Shown here piece after piece: positions 49,201-63,450 of a DNA stretch of 64,000 bases. Under the pieces are notes generated by a model. The model was given only the letters and a program-made list of their open reading frames with translations, did no database searches and was not told the origin of the DNA. Position numbers and translations under genes: made by a program. Each line of letters begins with the position of its first letter. The stretch's first letter is position 1. Source of the DNA: Opisthocomus hoazin (lineage: Eukaryota > Chordata > Aves > Opisthocomiformes > Opisthocomidae). Where the stretch lies: the NCBI RefSeq assembly GCF_030867145.1, contig NC_134433.1, positions 12,909,216 to 12,973,215 on the forward strand, given 5' to 3'.

Positions 49201-52200
49201 CTGCTTTGTGTAGCAGAGGCTCTCAAGCTTTGCTGTGCAGAGCTTGGCTGCTGCACCTCATGAGACAGATGCCAGCGGAGCATATGGTGATGGAGAGGTT
49301 TCAGGTCCCAGGGTAGTGTCTGGGTGCAGGCAGAGCTATCTCAGTTCATAAGGGAGCAGTGCATGATGAAACTGTATTTGCTGCAGGGTCTGCTTTCTTA
49401 CAACGATGGTGAAAGCTCTGTCTGCAGTACAGAGCTCCATCAGCAGTTTTGCTTGCAGGTTGCACTTTGGCCACCTCATTGTAAAAGGCTGCTTGTAAAG
49501 CTATATAGCAGTTAGGCACAGCATTTGTTATCTCCACTCTTCCCATTAATAAAACCCTATTTGGCAGGTGACTGAAAGCTCCTCCAGTTGACAGTGTTTG
49601 TGTGAACCAGCAAAGGTGTTCTCAGCAGCCTCGGAACTGAGGCTCCCCAAATGCTTCTAGCTGACTGCAGTGGGGTGCCGCTCTGCAGCAACATGACCCA
49701 GGCCCGCCTTTTGAAGCATCCTACAAGAGAATTCCCTTTTGTATTTTCTTGGCTGAGTTTGTTGTGACATGCCCTGTTATTTTTGCATTCTGTGTCCATT
49801 TTGAAGTTCCCCCAGGCATCCCTTCAAATGAAACATTGCGTCACTGAGGAAGTGAAGCCATTAAAAGTGAATGCTTTTGCCAAACACTTGGAGCAAATAC
49901 AGTCAGCTCTCATCTACCAGAAATGGACTCGCAAGTTGACACTGCAAAATTTGGGAAGAACAATAGTCCTTTCTTGAGCGGTTTGATGCAGTTTTTCAAA
50001 AAGCTGAGCTGTGCCGTTATTTTTTTGCCACGTCATGGATGAAGGTTTTATATATTGCATAGAGCAAATGTAGAAGGGTTACCAGGCAAAGTGGTTAGAG
50101 CATGGAGCTTCTCACTTCAAAATAATTTTGAAGGAAGAGAAATTTTAAGTTCTCTGCTGAATTCTGCTAAGGTCTCTGACCTCTGTGTTTTTCTTTCATC
50201 CTCTAATAATCCTGCCTTTCTGCATAGCTGTGGGGATGGACCAATTACTGTTTACATACTATTCTCATGGTGTAAAACACTGTGTAAGTGTTAGGGATCA
50301 TTATTAGTGTTTTCCTTGCTATTCAAAGGGTTAATTTCTCTCTCCAAAGAAGGAGATCTGATTTAGGTTTGGCACAGGAGGAGGGAAGACAGAGGATTTT
50401 GTTCTGCAGGAAACTAGGTCAGCAGGTTTTTGTTATCGTGCTCGACAGCCCAATGTGGTTTGCATTTAGGAATGAACTCGGTTGACATCGTGTATGGTCG
50501 ATTTCCTCTTCCCAGAAAGCAGGCCTCAGACATCGCTCCGTACGTTATGGCTTTCCCAAACTGAATGCAAGAGACTATTAGCTGAGAAAGCTCAGGCAGT
50601 TATAAGTTTGTTAGAGAAGTTTTTAGAGCTGTCTGTCAGGAGTGCCTCAGGAACACAGAATGAAGTCCAAGATATTTTGGAGAGGAGGAGCAATAGGGCT
50701 GGAATCTGTTCAGTCACTGAAGTGCATCAGAATCATAGAGCTCTTCATTGTTTTTACACCCCATTTACTGATGATCGTTCTTATAGCCTGTAACATTGTT
50801 TGGTTTTTGTTTGGATGTGGTCAGATTCTGATCTTGGTCCTACCAAAATAACTTTGGAGTAATTCCCTTGCATTCTCTGAAGCTACTGCCATGGGTGGCT
50901 GAGATCACAGTGTGGTCCTACAGGTAACCTTTAGATGGGGAGTTTTCCATTATAACTTTTGGACCATCGCGACTGATAAAAGATTTTAATAATCCAGAAT
51001 ATTTTTCACATCTTCCAGCTTTCTTGAACACATACACTGGAGTGTATTCCTTTACTAGGCAACTAAGGATAGATGTCTGTGTTCTTTACCTCTGCCTATT
51101 GAAGACCAAATTGTAGCAGACATCATGCAGGTTGGAGAATTCAGGCTGCCTTTCTTTACAGATTATTTTCACTTTAGTGAATAACGAAAAGCCAAGTACT
51201 TACAACTTACAAGAAAAATCTACTTGGTTTTGATCATAGGGATCAAGTAAAGGTGATGGCTTAGAAAGGCTATTGGTAACATCTAGGAAAATGTCTGAGT
51301 AATAGGATTTAAGGCTGAGCATCTATTTCCAGTTTTATATTCCTGTTGTTTTACAGACTGTAATGTGAGTTAATGGCTTTTCAGCATAATAAAACCATCT
51401 AGTTCTGTCCTGTTCTAGTCTTTATTCAGTTCTGGCATCAAGAAACCCAGACATTTTTGCAAACCAAGTTTGGCTTTTAAAGCTGAACAAGGAAAATGCA
51501 GGCAATACTGAGAAAAACAGACAGCAGTAGGTTGCCAGCAATTCCTGGAAATAATGGCGTTTCACAACCATTCCCTGCAGATTGGACATTTAGGGACGAA
51601 AAATATCCTTGTGGCTTACATGGACAGAATAATGAAAATGCAAAGTCTGTTGAGAAGGTTTATTATGGTAAAAATTCAAATGCCATTCTAGGGTCTAAAC
51701 CAAAGAGCAGAATATCAAATCCCTCAAAATGATGACAGCGTAGAAACAATACAGATCAGAAAATTGCATACAGTCTCTCCTGAACTTGCTTTTAATGTCA
51801 TGTTAGGCTATACATTTTAGTTGTCCAATGCCTTTGAATCTTTAAACAGTCTCAGCTGCAATAAATGTGCTCATATAATCATCTTTTGAAATATGAACAT
51901 GTTAAACGGGGAGGAAGAAGGTTGGTATTTCTGTAATACCCTTGTGCTTTTACACTGTTGGCATCTGTGACGGAGAGCCAAGAAAACGACAGCGCGTGTC
52001 TGACTGAGAGGCACAGAGAGGACTTGTAGCAGGCAGACACGTACACACAATAAACATCCAAGCTGAGGCAGCATTTTGAAAATTGCCTTCTACATAACAA
52101 AACCAGGAGGGGTTGTAGGAGAATCGCCATAGGTTGAATTATTTCATTCAAATTCATAGCGACTCAGAAGATGTCACTATGTTGCTGGAAGACTCGGGTT

Positions 52201-55200
52201 GTATTCCTTACTCGCTAAATTGAATTAAGTTGAATTAAACTCTTAGCTCAAGAAATGAGAGATGGAAAAGACTCTCTCTCTCTCCTGTAGTGGCTCTCCA
52301 GAATGTATATTACATCTCTTGAGGCTGTCAGCCATGTGAAGCTTTTGGGATGTGACTCATAGGATAAAAAAGTCATTCTTGCTGTGAATAAAAAGGAAAA
52401 CATCCTACATTTTTATACAGTCTTTTTCTTCCCCCAGAGAGTTCAGAAAACATCACAAATCATTAGCATATCAGAGCTATCACTGAAAATATAGGAGCTT
52501 CTGGATTGAAGCAGCAACTGTGAATAGCACTCAGTAATGCCATGTGTGTGAAAAATGTCTGCTGCTGTATATCTGTGCTCTTTCAAATGAATGAACTCGA
52601 GAGTTTCTAGGCTGAAAGTGAGGCTGGTAATGCAGTAGAGCAGTGCGTGTATGTCAGCGAATGAACAGATGCTTGCAGAAAACTGCGGGATGAACAGATG
52701 CCGAGTAATGCTGGTGTACAAAATAAGCCATTTGTGCCTGTTTAGGAGCTCTGCTGCATAAAGGATGCAGCCTACAAATTTAAGTAAGTTATGATGTTCT
52801 CCCCTATGGCTGGAGTTAGAGGCAAATCCAGTTAACTGCAGAGTAGTCACTTTGTGGAACAAACATAAACTAAAATCATCTTTCAGAGAGCAATGGCTTC
52901 ATATGGGTGCATTTCTTTTTTGTTTTTCAATGTAACTCTGTCTTTACCACTTAAAGTAGCTATGTAACAGTTAGAATATGGTCTCTAAGCTATGAGTACA
53001 AACCCTGTTTATCCCTTTTGTGGGACAAAATATCTTTAGTCTTGGTTTATTTGCAGTTATTTTTTCTTCTTAGTGTTTTAACCAGTAATTAGCCCTGTCT
53101 GTTGATAGTTGTTTACGGCTGGGGACAGGCTGACAAGAATAATGCTCTTTGTGCTGCAGTAAGGAGGGAATCGTGCTGGGTAGCTATCCTGTATCTATTT
53201 CCCAAAGCCAGGTAGCCTTCTTCTGGGGCAGCCCCTGTACCAGGAGAGAGGGAACAGCGATATTCTCAAACATGGCTGCTCACTGCTGATCTTTTCTGAG
53301 AATGGCAATTGGTTGGTTGATTAATTTTATTGACAAATTCTTGCAGGCAAAAGGCGCCACACTGAAAGCACTGGTGAACAAACTGTAGACACAGATCCCA
53401 CGCAATATTACTCATAATGGAGTAACTCTATACACCAGTGAGTGTTGGTACACTTCATTGTTGCTTCAAGTTGATTGCTTGCATCTGCAAGATTACTGAC
53501 TAACATGATACAACTTTTGGCCTCTTTCCTTGGATGCCAATAAGGAGATTAATTAGAACAGGGCTAAAAATGTATTAGTGTTTAAGGGAGATAGATACAT
53601 TTTTTCCTGTGCTGCCTCGTCTCGTATTCCATCCCGATCCTTTATGCATTATGCTCAAAGAAGTACTGTAAAGCAGAGTTGAAGACCCTCAGTACAGAGT
53701 CCTCATACAGCTTCTGCTACATTTAGTGCTCTCGGTATCTACAAGGAGGTAAGGAAGGACTTTTTATCTCCATCCTCATATACCCTTATTCCAGCAGAAC
53801 AGGCATGCTCTTGCAAAAGCAACCTGGAGCAGTGCTCTGCCAGCACAGGATGTCTGATAAGCAACGCGTTCCATACCCCCTCCTACAGTGGCTCATTCTG
53901 TTAACACTCACAGTGTCCTTCCACAGTACCTTTGCTGGGGCCTTCACACAGCTCACAAGTGATCTCTGGCTCTACAGCAGCTATAATACTCAAGTAATCT
54001 CCAGCCAGTCTTGGCGGTTGGACTTTCCCAGTGACCTGTATTAACCAGAAGTGTCATGAGAGGTTTCCCAGTTCCACCATTCTACTTCTGGTGTTTGCAG
54101 CTGCAGTAACTAATGCCCGACATTTATACCCAGCTTGTGCTCTGGTTGCTGCAGCTTGGTGCCTGTTTGCACATGGGGCCTTCTGATAAGGCAGGCATTT
54201 GACCTTTCTATTCTTAACCCACTAACATTTAGAAGAGCTGCTCTCCCCACCTCTAGAGGCTGTGTTCCTCCCCCTCCCCCCAATATCCCTGTTCCTGCCA
54301 GATAAGATTACGCCTGGGTTATATATTGATCTAAAAGCAGAGTGCCAAATGCAGCCCACACCAGTTCAAGGGCAAATACTGAATCCATACGAGTGAGTTC
54401 ACGTGCTTCAGCTCAGCAGTGGAAGGGTAATGACCAATGGCTCTTTTTGTCCTCTCAGCAGAACGTGAGGGCAAACCCAAGTGTATCAGTTCTTTATTGT
54501 ACCAGTAAAATGAACATCACGGCTGCAGGAGGTACCTGTCCAATTTGCTGATGCTGCATCTTTGCGCTGTTTCCTCTCCTTCATCTGCACTTAAACAGAT
54601 GAAGGAGTTGAAGTGATTAGTGCACACTCATTTGCTTGAGGCAGTGTATTCAGTAACCTGAACATGGAAACGAGAGCCAAGATTCCTTTGTTTTAAGCCA
54701 AGCCTAGCTCAATGAATACTGCAGTGTGTCACTTAAACAAATTTCTTCACCTGTGCATATGTATTTCCCAGTTTTTGAAAGTGGGAACCTATTAGCAACC
54801 TAGTGAATTATAAATAGCAAAAACTATTATGGGAAAGTGCCTGTATTGACAAATGTATATAGCCATTTACAGTCAAATACTAAAAGTCAGTGATTCTTTG
54901 TTAAAAATTAGTAATTGAAGTACACCCAGATGAAACTCTTGGGCACACTTACAAGCTGACTGTATGAAGTGACACAAAGAAGCTCTTAGGGCATAACTGC
55001 AGCCAGTCAAACATCAGCTCCCAGTGCCATAGCTAGAACACAGAATGTGGATGGGATTACGTGAGCAAGGGAATAATGGATAGCAGTAAGGAGATGTTAT
55101 TGCCTCTTCACATATTGTATGGGAGTCTCTTGTTCTAGTTCCGTATCCTGGTATAAAATCTGCATTTCCAAAAGGATGTTGAGATTTGGAAAATACTTGG

Positions 55201-58200
55201 GAAACAGTCACCAGAATGATGAAAGATGTGGAAAACAGGCCTGATGATGGATGTTTAAGATGCTTGAGCTGTTTGCTTTATCCATGACATGGCTTGATAG
55301 TGATACAGGAGGATCAACATAGGGAAGAGATTCGTTAGATGAGATCTGTTGAGCTGTTACACAGCATGTTGTATGAGTAGAGTGATGACAGTGGTCCCTG
55401 ACGGCTTTAAAAATCTGTGACAACGATGGTAACTACAATCAATCATAAGAATTAATTAGCTTGCAAGCCTGATTTTTCCACTGCAAAACCAAAAGCCACT
55501 GGAGCAGAATGGATAAAAATTTATTATAATTCTTAATATTTTATTATGTTAAATTAAATGGTTTAAAATACAACATTGTGATTTACTGTTCGTTTATGAC
55601 CATCTGTACTAAGAACTAAGCTTCAAGTAGTCTAATAACATAACTTACATGAAAGTAGAGGCAGGCAGTATGCTTTTTCCTGCCAATGTTTAAGAGAAAG
55701 TAAAACCACTGAATTGATGGAGGTCTCTGACTAATCGCTAGACTTTTTTTAGAGTGCACGACGACTCCATTTTAGTTGTCTCGTCTTACCTAATTTGGAA
55801 ACTAGGTAATTCAGAGTTAAGAAGCTCATTCAGAACTGAAGGAGGAAAGCTTTTTTCTGTCTTGTGGTCTGTGAATAAAAATAGATGTGAAAGTCTGTTC
55901 TGCTAATTTTTTAGATGCCTGAAGAGCATGTGTGTTCCAAAACCAACTGCTTTATCTCCTTAACTACAGTTAATATTGTCTTTGTTTACTAGATCTGTTA
56001 CTTTTTAATGCTATGTTTTGGTAAGCTTTTCCATGTATTTCCAGAAATTCTAATAGAATTTACTAAGTTGTTAGAAAACAATTATTAAATCCTATTTTAA
56101 TGACTTTGAGCTCCAGCTTCCATTTCAACTCAAAATTGCACAAACCATGAATAAAAATTCATTTAGTGGGGAAAAATACTCCCTGCTTGCTGATACAATA
56201 AACTGTAAAAATTAAATTCTATGCTTAGCTATAGAGTTGTTTTTGAAGTAACTAAATCACATATTTAAAATGAGGGAGTTGAAATCAACCTGTCCTGCAC
56301 TTCAGGCAGAGGTGGGTAGGAATTTTGCTGATCCTAGCATCCATGAAACTTCTTTGGGAGAGAAAAGTAGCACATCCTCGGCAGGGATCATCACTGCGTT
56401 GGGCCCGTACCATGTCCTTGTAATGTCAGAGACAATCACTGGCCATTTGAGCAGCCTAACTGAGAGAGACAAGGCATAGGGACAGAAGTGCTCACTGACA
56501 GTGCTTTTAGAGAGCCTGATTTACGTGGCTGTTTTTCTTCTTCCCCCCCCACTTCAGATGTTCCATGAAGTAAATTTTTTATCAGTGACTCAGAGCAAAA
56601 GAAAATTTCAGATTTCAGTGATAAGATATTAGATGTCTGGGCAAGCTTTCAACTGAAAATGTGTTTTTTTGGCTTATCCAGCATAATGTACATGCTGAGA
56701 TGTGAGTGCGTGAGCCTCTAGTCATGAGTACAACACCAAAAGCATGGACATAGGAAGGAATAGTGTTACGTAGGAGAAGATTCATCATTTTTGTGAATTT
56801 GTTTAAAGAAAGCCCAGATGTTGGAGTAGATGTCTTCTGGATCAATCATTTTCTAGGCCACAGATGACCAGAAAATCAGTTAAAAATAATTTAAAAAGAG
56901 ATATTAGAGAAGGAAACCTGTAGAACTTAATGTTTAAACAATGTAGCCCAGACTAGTTTGGCCTTAAAATGATCTGTATTGGCCATAATTTGGGAATGTT
57001 TAACCCTCGGGATTTGAATTCAGGAGACGGACTTGTTCAGTGTTTACACAGACTGGGAGACAGGGTTGCTGTAGTTTGCTTCTGCTGCAGAGTGTGTCAG
57101 AAGAGACAAGTTCCTGAGCAGAGCTCCAGTAAGGAGCAGAGTTTTGCTGTGGACTGCAGTGGTGCCAGGATTTTCTGTCCTCTCCATGTCACATTATCCC
57201 CATACAAGGATGTCCATTATGGCTGTTGTACCTCAAAGGGAGGGCAATGTGGCTGCTGTGTCACATGTTTTGAGAAGTCTTGGAGATCTTTTAATGAAAG
57301 ATTTAGCGGAGTGGCACATTTTTGTTAAAGCATTCTCTATTCATCTGTTATTCAGCAGAGGCAACAAGAAATTCTGCAAGGATCGTGCTCCCTGAGGTGA
57401 GCAGGAGGGGTCTGTGCATTGCTCTGCAGGGATGTGGCCGGGCAGGGGTAGCTCAGGAGGGTCCCCAGAGCAGTACTGCTGTGGTACCACAGCCCTGCGC
57501 CCGGGTGAGTGAGCACTGCATCTCAGCTGGATGGGGGAGGCGAGAGCCCCTCTGTGCTGGTGCAGCGAGACTGCTTTCCTTGCAAGAACTGATTATGCCA
57601 TTAGCATGCAGATCTCTGCACCTCCCTTCTTTGTGAGCTTTTTACATATTCTGTGTGGTCTTGTGTGTCTAACGCAAGACAGGCTCAGAAGACGTTAATT
57701 TAGATATACTTCTGCTAGCAACAGGTGACAAGAGAAATAAAATACTTAAGAATGCTTAGACTTGCAAAACAGCACCAGGGTCAAGGCACTTTCTAACAGC
57801 TCAATAGAACTCCTTTAATAATACCTTATAAACTTTCCTGGCTGCCTGGCCTATTTACAGTCCTTGTCCTTACCCCTAATCCATTTCAGAAGATGTGTTT
57901 CCATTCTGATTCCGAGATTGCCCAGCAGGACGTTTGTCTTAGCACACAGGGACAGCTGTGTTGACAGTCTCTACAGCCTCGGGGCGTTACAGGCTCTCTG
58001 TAATCAGATGAGACCTGTGCATGCCTCAGTGCCTTAGCAGTGAACTGAAACAACCTTTGTCTGTTTGGGATGATAAAGGAAGTGACCATGTTTAGAAGTT
58101 TGGCAGTCATTTTGTCAGATCATCTAAAGGATATGTAAACTACAAAACCAAGTGAAGGTCCAGGAGTCTCTTTTACTGTAGCACTTCATCAGGCAGCATG

Positions 58201-61200
58201 AGAAAGAATGGTCTGGTGTTGGAGAAATGTTGGTGTTATGGTTTTACAGCTGTACATACCTATTTTCTGAAATATTTCTTTTTCTTCCTTTGTGCTGTGT
58301 GACAGAGGTAAATATGCACCTCTACTTGAGGAATCCTAGGAGTTACTGGTAACAGTAGTGCATAAACGTTAGACAGAAGTGGGATTTTTAAACTGCTAGC
58401 ACACCATTTAAAATGCAGTTTGCATAACAATAGCAATGACCAAATCCCTGCTGAATGCTAGCCAAGAGTATCCATCAGTGAGTTTTATTCATGCTGTGTG
58501 ACAGTGCAGTTAACTCAAGTCTGTGTTGATTCTATTTATTTCAATTTAGAAAACATCTCCACTGAGCAGTTGGTGTAATTATTGTAGGGACAAGGAGCAA
58601 CATTTAGGACTGAGCCACGCATATAAATGCAAATCTTTTGCAAAACATTCTGTCATACTGCTTCTCCTAGGAGAGCAAGTCAGGCTTAAACAGAAGCAGA
58701 TTCTGCTGTCAAGGTTCTTGCTGAAAATGCCCTTCCTCCAGCTCCCTTATGATTACATCAGGGGACCATTTGCTTTAGTGTCTCAGATGATCTCCACAGC
58801 TGCCTTACTGTACAGAGCGAGAGAAAGAGAGGCTTTAAGGTAAACCAGTGTAAACACACTTAATAGGTAGAACGTGCACTTTACGTTGTACCTTGTAACT
58901 AGCAGACTTGCAGTAGAGATCCTAGAGCACTGACACAATGTAAATAGGTGTTTATTAGCTTGACTGCTTCTTGTGAACCATAGGGGCTGTGTAGGTAATA
59001 AATATATAGAGATCTATGGTACACAGTAAACAGCTGGAACTTACTTCGTTGTCACAGGTATCTACACAGAATGGTTTGAATGCTTAGGCAGGCCAAAGGT
59101 CATGAACGTGAGACACACAAGTTTGAGAAAGTCTGTTTAGTGAAGGAACCTACAGTAATTAGCTCCGCCACTTGTTGCAATTGTTTCCTTCTGTTTATGA
59201 TGATGAAGTCACACTGATCTGGTCAACCCGGGTCAACTACAATGTTACCAAGATGACTAAGTAAACTAGTCACTGTCCTTGAGTATTGCCTGCCACAACC
59301 CGGCGTGTTGCCAGCATTTGAATGTGGGAGCGTGAAGTGTTTCACAGTTGCCTACTCCGGCTTTGTCTGGATATTGGAAAGGTTATGGGATGGAACAGAG
59401 CCTCAGTTCCTTGTACAAACAAGCTCTTGATATAGCTGAAGTGTTGTTCAGGTCTCCTCAGCAGCAACAACCAAGATGGACGAGATACTCGAAACTGGAC
59501 TGGCTGGGACCACACAGATTCCAAACAGCACAGTATGTGCTTGGCCATAATCTCTCTAACAAGCCAGGCAAAGAAAGCACTAGTAAGGGGCTACAGGCGC
59601 TGCTTCCTTCTTTAATCAGTTTCAGGAAGGTGTTAGAGCTGCAGATACACAAAATGAGGATGGTGGGCCTTGTGAAAAAATCTTTGATGCATTCTACTTC
59701 ATAACAGTGTCCCATTGAAACATCTCTCTGTAACAGTCCCTGTTCCTGCCTGCTAAGAATTTCCTCATTGTATGCTGTCAGACTGGACGGGGTGAGTGAA
59801 GGAGAGCTCTAGCTATCGATAATAAGGAAAGGGGAAAAAAAAAAAGTCTAATCATATAAATCCCTGTAGTTCATTTCCTCTTAGAAGATCTGTGCTCTGT
59901 AATTATATTGCCAAAGAAGCCTTTCTTCTTCTGAGTTCACGTGAAAGCTAAATGGTTTTATTCCCTTTGGCCTTAGTTCAGTCAGTATACATGAAATTGC
60001 AAAGTTTTTTGGTTCTAGTGTAAGCTTGAATTAGAAGTTGGTGGGTGCAGTACTTCAGATTAGAGCAAACTATTAAAAAGAATAAATTCCTTAAAGGGAC
60101 ATTTGTTACGTTGGGAGTACGTTTCATGTAACCCCAACACCAAATAGGAATTTTGTTTAACCCACCAACAAAGAGTGCCAACAATCCAGAATTCGCAACA
60201 TACAGCAACTAGGAATAGAACAAGATACTCTGTTAGGAGGTAGGTAATGCTAACAAATTGTTAAAAAATACATAGATATTTTCATTATAGTGAGTAAGAT
60301 GGTGTAGAGGATACTCAATATGTCAAAGTAATTTGTTCTGTAGGAAGCATAGCTGTTTTGGTGATACAACATCAACTTTTTAAAAGTAGGAAGCAGAACT
60401 TGGTGAAGCAAATGGAAAGTGTATGTTTTCATTTGTCACATGTCCACCTTTTTTCCTAATGTACACTAGATTTTGGAAATGTGGATGGTGTTTTATGACC
60501 CATAATCTGTTTTATTGAACGAGAGATCGGTAACAAGGGAAATGAATGCTTTGCTGGACATCGTTGAGCATCTTTTGCCTCCTGTAGCTTCTTCAATCAG
60601 TTTTTATTAAAAACAAAAAAATATTTTTACTGCAGTACAGGGAACTGAAATAGTTCTTCAGAAACTGAAATGGGATTTGGGATGAGTATTTTGTTATCTG
60701 ATCCTTCTGTACCAACTGAAGCATTAAATTAAAACAGTTTGATTACCGTTCCATGCCGAGTCATGCCCCCTCTTCTAACAAGTCACATATTAACTATCTT
60801 GTTCTACCTGCATACTCCTTATACAGTGATTTCAACACACTCTCATTTTAATGTTGCAGTCTATTTCTCTGCACTTACTACTTGCACTGAAATAATTCAT
60901 TATATAGCCTTCCCTCCCTGAACATACTTTCTACATTCTTTATAGTTTTTGTGACTGTAAGATTAACAACTCTTTTCTGAGTTATGTGTAATTTTCTCTT
61001 CTTTAATAGTTAATATTTAACTGAATTTTGTTAAATGTGTAAATGTGGAGTCTGTTTTCAGATGAAGGATGAATGTTTTCCTGTACATCAGTTTTTAAGC
61101 CTTCTGAGCATGGAAAGGTCGGGCAAACAATGCTTGAAAGAAGCCAAATTTGTGCTTATTTTGGGGTGCAAAATGGCAGGGTATGAAAGGAATCAATTCA

Positions 61201-62339
61201 CAATATAATTTGGATGTAGTCTTCATTAAGTGCATTCTACTTCATGTCATTACACAGCATCAGCAATATTTAAACCTTTCGTTTTGGAAGGAAGGGTCAC
61301 ATCTGTAATAAATTATGGTCTTTCTTACTTAAACAGTAGCATTGTCATAAATATTTTCTGCCTGTAGTTCTGTTTCATAGGCCAAATACTCAGCATTTCT
61401 CTTATTCTTGTAAGCAGCCACATGATGGGCTGCCAAGGCTGGTTTATCGTTTGCCTTGGAGAAGACATTGTATAATATTGCAAGAAACATTGGCAGACAG
61501 AGGTTTGATCTGCAGGGAAGAGAAGTAAAGGGTTTGCAGAATTTGTGCAAATAGATTGAGGCTTGAATGGGAGTACTGCATGCAGAACTCATACAAGAAT
61601 ATCAGAGAATTCAGCCAGTCTTACCAGTAAGGGGCAAAGAACACTTTATTGCAATGATCCTGTTTCTTCAAAAATGAGACTTGAGCCACTGATTTCATTC
61701 AAACTTTTTCAGTTCTTAAATTTTTAGCCAGAACTAACAAATTTCCTTTCAATGTTTTTTATGAAACATTTATATTTAGATGTAACCATAAATGTGGATG
61801 AAGATCTAGCTGTCAGACGGGGTTCTGATACCAAGGCATTCCTGCTTCTCAGTGCTGTATCTGCAGGGACCATTCTCGTTACAATGATCTTGTCATCATA
61901 GCAAAGTAAAGAAATCCATATAACCTCTTACTGGGGATAATGAGGTTTTACTGGAGAATGCAATATTTTAGGGCAAGACATGAGTTTGTGTAGACTACTC
62001 CTAAATAACATGTGCATAAGGAAAAGTGGCGAAGAATATTGCTAGAAACAGTCATCCAGGGCTGTGTCATAGCAATGCAGTCCAGAGCACAGTTACGTGA
62101 TGCAGAGGTCAACACTTTGACCATCGACAGGTTTTGGTGGGTACTTTTAAGCAGCTCCTATGATGTTGGTGCCATGGTGCATAGTTTGGAACTGTGAATG
62201 TGTTTTCTGCTCTGTCCAAGTACCCAGGAATACATGAGGCTCTGCAGAGCACATATAAGAGGCCTGTTGAAAAATGGATTGTTCTTTGCCCCAGGCAGTA
62301 AAATGTATTCCTGGAGTGAGCGTGGGTGATGCAGCGCTG

Positions 62340-62570
62340 GGCTGCGGCCGTGCTGCGTGCCGGGAACTCAAAAGCTCGGTCCCAGGCTCTGCCCCTGACT
62401 CAGCGCTGTTGCCTCGGGCTCTCTAGGGAGAGTTAACTTAGCTCTTAATTCTCTCATTATAAAATGTGGAGATTATTACTTGCTTACTTCCCCATACCAG
62501 CTTCACAGGGGGGTTAGTTAATGAACATCTGTTAGTGTGTGGAAATAAATGCTGTAAAAGTGCTGAAGTA
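62340..62570 (+). mobile_element. MIR-like (CORE-SINE) relic, sense orientation
   Basis: In order I see 'ggctctgcccctgactcagc', a degenerate 'ctgtgtgaccttgggc' box, 'ctctcattataaaatgtgga' in place of the 'cctcatctgtaaaatgggga' core, then 'attattacttgcttactt', 'cttcacaggggggtt' and 'taaaagtgct'. This is the MIR order, strongly mutated. It lies just upstream of the GC-rich island. Identification is by eye. Confidence 0.65.
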
Positions 62571-62699
62571 GTAGTCCTGCTGGTACTGTGATGGCATGGC
62601 TGCAGGTTGGCAAGCTGCAACTTTTTCTTACAGTATGGTGCTGTAAGATTATAATAACCATTTTAGCAACGCACCTGTAGAGCACAGCTTCCCTGTCTC

Positions 62700-63450
62700 C
62701 GAGGTTCTCCCTGTGCCCCCAGTACTTGTGAGGTTCTCCAGAGCCCAGGGCTGGGATGCTGCGCCAGCCGGGTTCTGTGCCACGGGGCGAGGCCGTGCAC
62801 CCCCATGCAACCCGGGTACGTGCAATTCGTAGCACGCTGTGCTTGGTGAGGACGTTACATTCCCAGCTCCAGTTCATTATCCTCGCTCGTCTGCCACTCA
62901 TGAAGAAAAAAAAGATAACTGTTCCCTTCTTTAAAGCTTGTTGATATCTTTACTCGCCCCGCCTGGTCTCCTGCAGTGGTGTCGGGGGCCGAAGCACCAC
63001 TCGCGCTGCGCGGTGGCCTGTCTCCTGGGCCACTGCAGGCAGCTGCTGGAGCGCGAAGCCCCCTCTTGCAGGAGTTAATTATTTCCAGCCTTCGCCAGCC
63101 TTGTTCTGGTCCTCGAAGCGCATCTGGAGGCTGGAGGCTGGCGGCTGCCAGCAGCCTCCCGCTCGCCCGCGCTGTGAGCACCGTACGCAGGCCGGCAGCG
63201 CTGCTGGGCGAGCGGGAGGCTCGCTACTGGGCCAAAGGTCGGCGGCTGCGTTGCAGCCCCGCGGCACCACTGGCCGAGCTGAGCCGAGCCGAGCAGGCAG
63301 CAGCCGGGTTACTGCCGATCGCTCCGGCTGTTGCTATAGCAAAACCATTGCATAACGCTCCCATTAGATCAGAGAGCGGAGGGGAGGAAGGCTGCACGAT
63401 AAAGGTCATTGCGTTGTTGTACTCATTTTGTTCATTGTCGTTGAGGCCTG
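62700..63450. promoter_or_regulatory. GC/CpG-rich island in PIGL intron 2, possible alternative promoter
   Basis: After more than 27 kb of AT-rich sequence this segment turns GC-rich with many CpGs, most densely between about 62,980 and 63,340. It has several overlapping GC-driven open frames on both strands, none recognised as a protein. It could be an internal promoter, a lncRNA start or an enhancer-type CpG island. No core promoter element was clearly identified. Confidence 0.5.
63153..63221. repeat. 16-bp perfect inverted repeat (hairpin) in GC-rich island
   Basis: Arm agcctcccgctcgccc (63,153-63,168) pairs perfectly with 63,206-63,221. An inner 6-bp stem (63,169-63,174 with 63,196-63,201) extends it with a small bulge, giving a long GC-rich stem with a 21-base terminal loop. 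Confidence 0.9.

Noticed and set aside
57380..57600. GC-elevated patch with a gtgagc donor-like site
   Set aside because: The reading frames do not resemble PIGL and there is no acceptor-donor pair in correct phase; too weak to call an exon.
59348..59715. Overlapping 118- and 85-codon frames in PIGL intron 2
   Set aside because: No match to PIGL exon 3 or later motifs, no convincing splice sites, and ordinary base composition.
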